Part shown: positions 20,401-29,400 of the stretch, one piece after another
Layout of the letters: the number at the start of each line of letters is the position of its first letter
How positions within the stretch are numbered: position 1 is the first letter of the stretch
NCBI GenBank assembly: GCA_005223375.1
Contig: RXOD01004045.1
Location: 1 to 30,671, forward strand
Source of the DNA: Amoebophrya sp. AT5.2
Taxonomy: Eukaryota; Sar; Dinophyceae; Syndiniales; Amoebophryaceae
Length of the DNA stretch: 30,671 bases
Reading direction: 5' to 3'
Notes under the pieces: model-generated
The model's input: the letters and a program-made list of their open reading frames with translations, nothing else
Told to the model about the DNA's origin: nothing
Database searches by the model: none
Made by a program: the position numbers and the translations under genes

Positions 20401-23400
20401 GAGGACTTCACGGAGGAGGTCCCCACGGCGCGCCATACGGCTGTGCTCGTCGCAGAGACCGGCTTTTCGACACCGATCACTAAGACGTCACTGCTGTTCG
20501 ACGACAAGGAGGGGAAGTTTTCCATTGTGGCCCCGGACGGCCGGACGAGCCACGTGAAAGACGGAGACTCGGTGTTTCGAGAATCCACCAAGTACGACGA
20601 GGACGCCGAGGTGCTCTTTCCGCCCTCTTACTGCGCGCCCGACGAGCACGTGCGCGACACTTCTGTGGTCGTCCAGGCGACGAGGTTCTCGCGTGGAATT
20701 GGTCTGTCCCCCGGAGCAGGCGCTCGAGATAGGGCGCGGGAGAGGATGGCGAGCAAGAAAACTCCGCTCGAGGTGAAGGCAAAGAAGTTTTCCAAGGATT
20801 CCGGATCCCCCGGCGGGGACGCGCGAGCGCGGGCACGGGCGAGGATGGCGAACAACAGAATTTCCGTGCAGCACCAGGAGGCGCAAGAAGACGAGGAAGA
20901 CCTCCTGGAAGAAGCGGAACAGGAACAAGATGCGCAGGAGTCCGTGGCTTTTTCCAGCGCGTTGCACACGATTTACGGCGAGCCCGTGTTCGGGCAAACT
21001 CCCAAAAACCTGGACCCCGGAGTGCGGACGAAGATGCTGGCCGGACTGCTGTTGCTCCAGGACAGCAATTTCGCGCAGACGGACGAGGGCAAGAAGGCGA
21101 TTTCCGAGCTGGAGGAAAAGCCAGACCAGCCCTTGCCGGTCGTGATCGCAGTGAAAAATCACCTGACCGGCGTCGCGCGGTCGGTCGTGTCGTTACTCGA
21201 GGAACTGCACGAGGCGGGGCTGTTGCCGTCGCGAGTACACGGCTACGGCGGGGACTACGCGGACGAAATCACGGGCGCGCAGCTGATTCTGCGCAGCAAC
21301 GAAACCGGCAAGGCGTGGCTGCTGACCGAAATCGAAATGAAAACGGTGAAGTCCGAGGCGCGGCGAAAAAAGAGCGCAGCGGCAGTGGCGGGGGAGGATG
21401 ATGCGGCGCGAGCCGCGCGGGAGCAGGAGAGGCGGAAATTTTCAACCGTCGCGATCGCGGTCGAGCTGTCGGAAGAGCAGTTGCAAGTGACCGCTGACGG
21501 CAAAGTGGTGACGATTGCGCACGACGGGGCGCAAAAGCCGGACGACGCTGTGCAGGAGGACGAGGTGGCAGTCATTGCGCTCGTCGCGCACGAAAAAGTG
21601 GAAGAACTTGCTGTGGAGCGGGTCATTGAAGAATTTACCACTGCAGCCAAAGATGAAAAGGAAGACGCGCAGCTGCAGCTGCCCCCCGTCGAGGAAATCG
21701 AGGCAATCATCGCGGAGGTGCATGAGGAGTTGGCGATGCCAAAGCTCCCCGACGAGCAAGAGTCCGGTGCTGCGGAAGAAGAATCTACTGCGGAGGAGGT
21801 TACGGTGACCGTCAAGAAGAAGAAGGGAAAAAGGGTTCGTCCTCGTGAAAAGCCTCAGTCCCCGGTTGTGGAGGAGATCGAGAAAAAGGCTTCCAAGACC
21901 AAGCCCGCTCCCGAACCCAGATCCGAAACCTCAGTAGAAGTAGTACTAGATCGCTCTTCGTCAGAAGCAGTAGCAGACCGCCGGAAGACACTCAAACTAC
22001 GCGACGCCTTCAAGCGCGCCGTGCGCACGGCGATTGTGGACCTGAAGCGCAAGGGTTCAGAGACGGTGCAGAGGGACGAGCCGGTGAGGACGAAGAATCT
22101 GGTTGTGTACCGCGATCGGCTGGCTTCGCTGGCGAGATTGTCGACGAAGGAGCTGCACTTCGTCTCGCCCAAGGGGGAGGTGGCCCCGGCGCAACACGGA
22201 GATTGGATCTACCGCATGCCGAACAACATCGTCATCCTCCCGAAGCAGATTCGGAACAGCCAGCCGTTGGACGCGATTACAACCTCCGCTGCGCCGCTTC
22301 CTGATCCTGCAATCGAAGAAGTAGTAGAGCCGGCGATTGTGGAGAAGAAGAGCCGACACCTGATGCAGAGGCGAATCAACCACCTGCTGGAGGTGTACGC
22401 GCGTTTCAAAAAGGGGACGCAGAACGTCGACGGGTTTTCGTTCTTCGCGCGGAACACGGGTCCGGCCGCGGAAAAGCGGCAGGCGGAGAAACTCGAACTC
22501 CTCGTCATGCTGATCGGCGACTTCGAGGAGCGCCTCGGCCCGCCCGGCTCGATGACCACCAGCGCTGACGCGTTCCTGGACTTTTCCTCAACCTCGGAGG
22601 AGGACGAAGAGGAGGGGGAAGAAATAGGAAACCAGTTATCGTGGTCTCCTGAAGATGTGGGAACTGCGTCGAAAGGAAGGGCAGCTGCGCCAGCTTTTGT
22701 GCGCAAGCGTAGCGTGCTGGACGAGGAGGTTGCGCAAAGGCAGACCGAGACACGGCGCCCGACTGCCGACGGCGGCGCCGAGTTCGATCCGGAGGACTTT
22801 CTGAGGATCGTGCGCAGCGTTTCGCACTCCGAGCAGAGAGCCGTCGAAGAGCAGCGAAAGTTCACCGACAAGAAGCGCGCAGCCCTGAAGCTGCGGCGAA
22901 AGATCAAGCTGAAAGCGTGGGTGCAGGAGTACCGTAACACCTGGCGGGAGGTGCACGGCGCGGCGATGGAGGCGGTGGGCTCGACGGAGGCGCTGAGTTC
23001 GAGCAGCCAGTTCGGGCAGGTGCTCGAGGACGACGACTTGCTGCACCACCTGGCAATCGACCGCTCCTTAGACATGCGCGAAGCGGACCTGCACGGGGCG
23101 AGGATGGACGAAAAAGACGTCAAGTCCGGCGCGGCGCATTACGTGGCGCTGGATGCGAATAACGTTCCGGTGCTGCGGCCCAGCAAAAACGTCACCGCGT
23201 GGGCGATAGCGCTGGGGGAGGAGGGGGCGGAAAAGGACGACGACAGCATGATGGGCGAAAGTTACTTCGTGGCGGAATTCGGCGGCGCAGTCTTCATCGA
23301 CGACACGCTCGGCGGAAAGAGAGGAAGTCGCTTCACCTCGGAAAACAACCGGGGCGGGCGAAAGAATTTTCAGTTTAGCACGAAGTCCAACTTCACGGAC

Positions 23401-26400
23401 CGAATGGTGGCGAGGCGGGGAGCTAAAGTGGGAAGCATGATCAGTAAGCGTCTCCTCGACCGCATGTACAGACTCTCCGCGCAGGTCTACGAGGCAGTCA
23501 CCAAGCATTTGAAAAGCCTGGACTCATCCAACCGCACCCGATCGCAAGAGAGCAAGACGCACGCAGCGGAGGGGCTGGGCGAAATCAGGAGGGAGCTGCA
23601 GGAAGAGGCGGACGAAGTAAATGCTTTGCTCGCGTCCGAGATGAACATTCTGCAGGAACAAATGCGGGACAGGTTTGCGGACCGCTACCTGCGGGCCGCG
23701 CAAGCGCTGCAGAAGCGCGCGACACAGCTTGGGGCCGCTGGAGCGGATAACTCCTATCTGTTTGCAATGGGCGGAGGTGGCGCGGGGCCGCAAAAGAACA
23801 TCGACCTCTTCGACCGTCCCGAGCTGAGCGAGGTGCACTACCATGACGTGGTTGAGACGGCGGAGCAGATCGACCTCTTTCTGGGGCCGGACGAGGAACA
23901 GAACCCGGACGACGAAGACGTGCTCGATCTGCGCGAGCACGACAATCTGCTGCTCAACGCCGAGGATGACTTCCTGGAGGACGCGATCGTCGAGGAGGGA
24001 GTGAAGGCCAACCTGCGGGTCTACAGTAGTTCATCTTCGTCTTCCTCTGACACATTAGAAAAAAAGGCGCGAAGTCTTGACCTCCAAGAAGCGCAGCCGA
24101 AACCGGTCAAGAAGGTCGTGAAGGAGAAGAAAGTGAAAGTCGCGGAGGGGGCCGACGACAGCAGCGCGGCAGAAAGAACAGCACACACGCTAACCGACAG
24201 CGGGGCAGATGATTCACAAAGAACATCACTAACACCTGCCGCAAGCGATACCGAGGTGGAGCACGAGCGGGAGATCGTCGCGCTCGAAAAAGCGTTTCTC
24301 GGGATCTACGAGGAGGAATTTTACCGCGAGCCGGAGATTTTGAAGATCGTAAACGTGGAAAAGCATCCAGATGGGCACTGCTCCGTGCACGAGGTTTCGG
24401 GAAAGGAGACCGTCATATTGCGGGACACCTTGGTCCTTCGCGCAGGGGACGACCACGTCAGCGTAGCGGGCACATCAGCACGAGGAAATACCCGCAGCAC
24501 TTCGACTAGCGACTTTGAGTTGCTGATTGTGACGCCGGAAGGGCGTGAGCATGTGTGCAGGCCGGGAGACACGGTGATGCAGCGTGGAGCGGCCTTGCTG
24601 CACGGGCGCGGCTTGGATGTGTTCGAGCGGAAGGCACACTGTGGCGGAGCGAAAATCGTGCTGCCGGTCGCGCAGGTGGTAGTGGATCTGGACCAGGCAG
24701 TCGCAAAAACGATGGGTAAAAGCGTCGACGCTGTGAGGAGCAGGTGCAGGAGGGAGAAGGTAATTAAAGGAAGCAGCACTTCTGAAGGTGTTGTGAAGAG
24801 GAAGACCCAGGCGCTGGACGACTTCTTGTTCTTGACGGAGATGGACGACATGATAGAGCAGGAGAAAGAATCCACGCAAGACGTCCGCAAGGCGCGAAAT
24901 AAGTCTGCTGCGCGGGGGCGAACAACTTCGAGCAAGCATCCGTACGCGGTGCGCGCCAGAGCTGAATTACTGGCAGCTGCATCTTCGTCCGACGAGACGA
25001 CAACCACTGCCGCCGACAGCAGCGGGACGACGAGCGCTGGGGAGACCATGAGGACCATCCCCGTTCCAAAACCGTCCCTCCAGAGCGTGAGGAGCAGTCT
25101 GGCGGTCCAGGACGCGACAACTCTCAGCATCCTGCCGGGACGAAAGGAAGCCGTGTTTCAGCAACCCAACGGGACCATTATCTCCCTGCACGGCGAGCTC
25201 GGCGGCGAGCGAACCATGCTGCCGGTCACCGAAGAACGCTTACAATTGAATTTTCAAGGGAAACCGGTCACGGTCACCGCGCAGGGCGTCGAGAAACCGA
25301 TCGTGAAGGCGGACGTCGTGGTACTGACAACAGCTGGTCGTGCAGCTGGAAAAGGGCTCGTGGGCAGTGACGACAACGGCCCGCAGACCTACGGACAAGA
25401 CGCCCGGGAGCGAAACGCGGTCGCCATGCTGGGACAAATACTCGCGCGAAAAGATGCTTACGCTGGCCGTGCCGCCAATCATTGGCGAGAGCAGGATGAT
25501 GTTGACGCTGGTGAAGACCTCCGATCCGATCCTTCCTTCGCGAGCAGCTTCGGCGCTGCGGTGGAGCACGAGGTGGTCCTCGTGTCTGAGTCCGGACGTG
25601 CGACGCGCGTCCTGCCGGACAAAAACCAGCTGGTGGAGAAACCGGACGGCACCCTCGTGGTCGTCACCACCACGGGGCTGATCACAATTGTGGATGTGGG
25701 CGACACGATTTTGCGACGCTCCGACGGCCACGTCGTACACCCCTCCGACTACACGCTCGGCTCGACCCTGCGAGCGAACCCGTTGGTCACGCGCGAAAAC
25801 TTCGCGACTTCCGTCAGCATCGTCGATGCCGACGTCGTGGTGGAGCAACACGGGTGGCTGCGCGAAGACGACAAAGCGCCCTCGGAGTTGTCCAACTTCC
25901 TCGAGTCATGGGATCATGAAACTACACCGACCGGCGTGAAGCGGTTTTCGCGCGTGTCGCTCCACCTGCGCGAGCACGGGTCGCTGGACCACCATCCGCC
26001 CCGGACCGATGGCCACGCGCGCCACGGGGACGTGCCCGTCGAGGCGGAGCGGCAACTCGTCCGCCAGCGACACGGGGGCGTCGTGCTGGTCTCGACCAAC
26101 CACCGGCTGGCCAAGCTGCTGAAGGCCTATCACGACTTCAATGACCTGCTGCACAAGACAAGGCAAATCGCCGAGGAAAAAAAGCTGGAAGCGCAGTACG
26201 ATTTAGCGCGGGAGCGGGGAGAAGAGGAGGCGGCGAAAGCGCCGACAGATCTTATGAGGCTAGGAGGTGGAGCAGGTGGTAGTGCTGGTACGAAAAAGGA
26301 TCAGAATGGGAATGCAGGCGATGATCAAGAGGTGGATAGTGAGGGCCTCCCCGTGCCCGAATTTGTGGAGAAACAAGAAGAGCAGCGACCAGACGATCAT

Positions 26401-29400
26401 GAGCAGGAGGTGGATAGCGACGGCCTCCCCGTGCCGGATTTCGTGGAGAAACAAGAAGATCAGCGACCAGACAATCATCATGAGCAGGAGGTGGATAGCG
26501 ACGGCCTCCCCGTGCCGGATTTCGTGGAGAAAGACAGTGTAGAGACATCGCAGGCGGACGAGGAAAGCAAGGACGAGTCGGAATTCGGAGAAGGAGGCAT
26601 TATGCTCATCCACAGCCCCCGAACCGAAGAACAGATCCGAGCTGCAAAGCAGGCACGACGGCAGCGGGCCATCGCGCGACGGCGTCCCAATGCGCGGCCC
26701 ATCCGCGATAAGCAAGCGGCGCAGAAGGACTTCGGCGTAGGCGGCATTATGGTCATCAGCGACACCGAGGAAACCGTGAAAACCGAAGTTACCACAGTCG
26801 TCGGGCGGAATCCCCCGATGCGGCGGCCCCCGACCCAGACGGCGGAAGAAATCGCTGCCCAGGAGGAAGCGCGACGAAAACGACTGGAGGCCGCGAAGAG
26901 GCTGGGGAAGCTGCGGCCGAACAGGCGGAAGATTGCGAGCAATATCGCGGCTGGGCACGCGGAGGCGCTGGAGAAGCGGGCAGCCAAACTCGAGGACGCC
27001 TTGATCGCGGAACTCCTTGACCAGCCGGACATAATGGAGGACATCGCCACCGACCCCCACGACCACACGCTCGTCGAGGAGGCCATCACCTTCAAACGCA
27101 GCGCCGTCGCGCAGGCGCGCCAGCTCGAAGTAGCTGCCGCAGCTGCGTCGAGTTCGACGGGCGGGATCATGAAGGCGAACAACAAAAAGAAACCTCGTCA
27201 AGAACAAGCCCCCGCCGTCGTCGAGCAGGATGATGAAGACCTCCAAGAACGGGACGGCTTCGAGTCCGACGAGCACCGGCGAAATTTCGTGGACGCGTTG
27301 ATCAAGCGTTACTCGAAGGTCGACCCGGCGGGCGACTTCACCGGCGAGGCGCAGAGCCAGACGATCGAGGAGGTGCTGGAGGAGCAAGTGTGCATTCGAC
27401 AGGACAACACGGCCGTGACGGTGCGGAAGATCGACGGCAGGATTGCGCAGATCCCGCTGCTTTTTGTGAACAGGAAGCGCATGACGCTCACGGACGCGAA
27501 GGGCCGCACGCGGCCCCTGCTGGACGACATGCTCGTCCGAAACAAGCACGGCGCGGTGGTGTTTGTGTCTGCGAAGACGGGACAGCAGTCGCTGGCGAAA
27601 GACGGCGACGTGTTCTTCCGGAGACGCGCGAACGTCCAAAGCGTTCAAACGCAAACGCTCCGAGCGAGGGTCAATCGAAAACAGATCCAGCACGAAGAAG
27701 GGCTCCGGGGAATCATCGTGCCGAGCACCGTATTTGGCGGCGCGGGTCCGACGACCACGAACAACCAGGTGCAGCAGCCAGGGCGGGACGCTCTCGACGA
27801 CAAAATCATCGCAGAGGCGCTCGGGCTGCTCGAGATTCCGACTGACAAAGCTAAGGTCGAGGCCGCAACGAGGGCAAAGCAAGAACTTTCCGTCGTTCCG
27901 GTTCGCCGCGACGAGAGGCACCACGAGCACGCGGCCGGCCGGCTCCAGCGCCCGCTAATCACGAACGTGTTTACAAGGGTGCCGGTGCACGTCAAGACCT
28001 TGGCGGAGTACATGCGCAAACGAGACCTTGCTGTACCGAACAGCGCCTCCAGCAGCGACGCTAACCACGCTGATTTTGACGTCCACCCGTCGCACGGTGC
28101 GAATCTGACCGGAGACGAAAAAAACCCGCCGATCACCTGCGTGCGCAAGGCCCTCGTTGTGAACGGGGAGGACGTGCAGATCACGGACGGCACCTTCTCT
28201 GTGATCGACTACGAGACGGGCGAGGAGGTGCACGTTGCCGGCGGCCAGCTCGGGCACGCGGGGGGCAGAAACCACGTGGTGGCGAACAAGCATCACGACT
28301 ACCGCAGGTACCGGTTCCTGCCGTGGGACAAAGAGCACCACCGCGAGCTCCTGATCCACCGCCGCGACGGCAGCCTGGCCGTCGCCGCGCTGGACCCGGA
28401 AACGAACCAAAGAACAAAGAAGTTCGAAGTGGTCGAGTTGATGGTGCGCAAGTACTTCGAGAAGTCGATTTTGCTTGACTGGCGGTCGGGCCACGAGTGG
28501 GACATTCCGTTCGTGCGGGAAATCCACCACGACCTGAAAAGACGCGGAGCAGCGGCGGGCGCGGCCGCGGCTGGAAACGGAAGCGATCCAGGAGTTGTTG
28601 ATGTGTTCTCGCGGCGCAACTTCGTGACGCAGATCGTTTCCGCGACGGGTATTGTGTCCGAAATTCTCGGTTGCACCGTGGTCCGCACCGCTAACGACGT
28701 GCTGTTGATCACCCCCGACGGGGCGACGGCGTCGCTCAAAAATGGCGACTCGGTCTTTATGCGGAAGGCGTCGGTGGCGGTGCCGGCGATTCAGTACCCG
28801 ACGGTTCCGGATTCGAGGACAACTTCTTCTTCTAGGTCCGCTTCCACCGCTTCTGGGCGGCATGATGAACATCGTCTCGTGGAGCGGACGAACCTCGTGC
28901 CGTTCGGGAAGTACTTTTTGAACCAGGTGATGACGCATGACGACTACAACATCGAAGTTTCGGAGAAGGAAAAGGCCGAGAGGTTCGGCATCACCGAGAC
29001 CGCCGCGCTGACGGAGGACGAAGAAGGGCCTGCCTACGTGGGAGACTCAGACATCGAGGTGGAGGAAAAAGACGAAATCATCGAAGAGGTCGTCAGTGAC
29101 GAGAGCGAAAAGTCCTCGGAGGAGTCGGAACACGTTTCGTCCGAAGAAACGGAGGAATCTGAGGTGGAGCAGCCGGAGCCGAAGGATTTGCGCGCCGTCG
29201 CGTTTGCCGACGACGATCCGAAGTTGGGGAAGGGGCGGAAGGAGCGCTTGGAGAAGATTCAGCAGCAGAAGGCGCGCGAACGGGAGCGCGCCCGCAGGTT
29301 GCACGACCGGATGGAGTTTTTGAAGCGGATTCCGGAGGGCGACGTTACGTGTGGCCGCGGCAAGGGGAAGCCGCAGAAAATTTTGTTCCGGGACTTCACG

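Noticed and set aside
26260..27930. 556-codon open frame on the minus strand
   Set aside because: It is antisense to the giant exon. Its Arg/Leu/His-rich product and lack of any family resemblance are as expected from reading GC-rich codons backwards, and its repeats mirror the plus-strand tandem.
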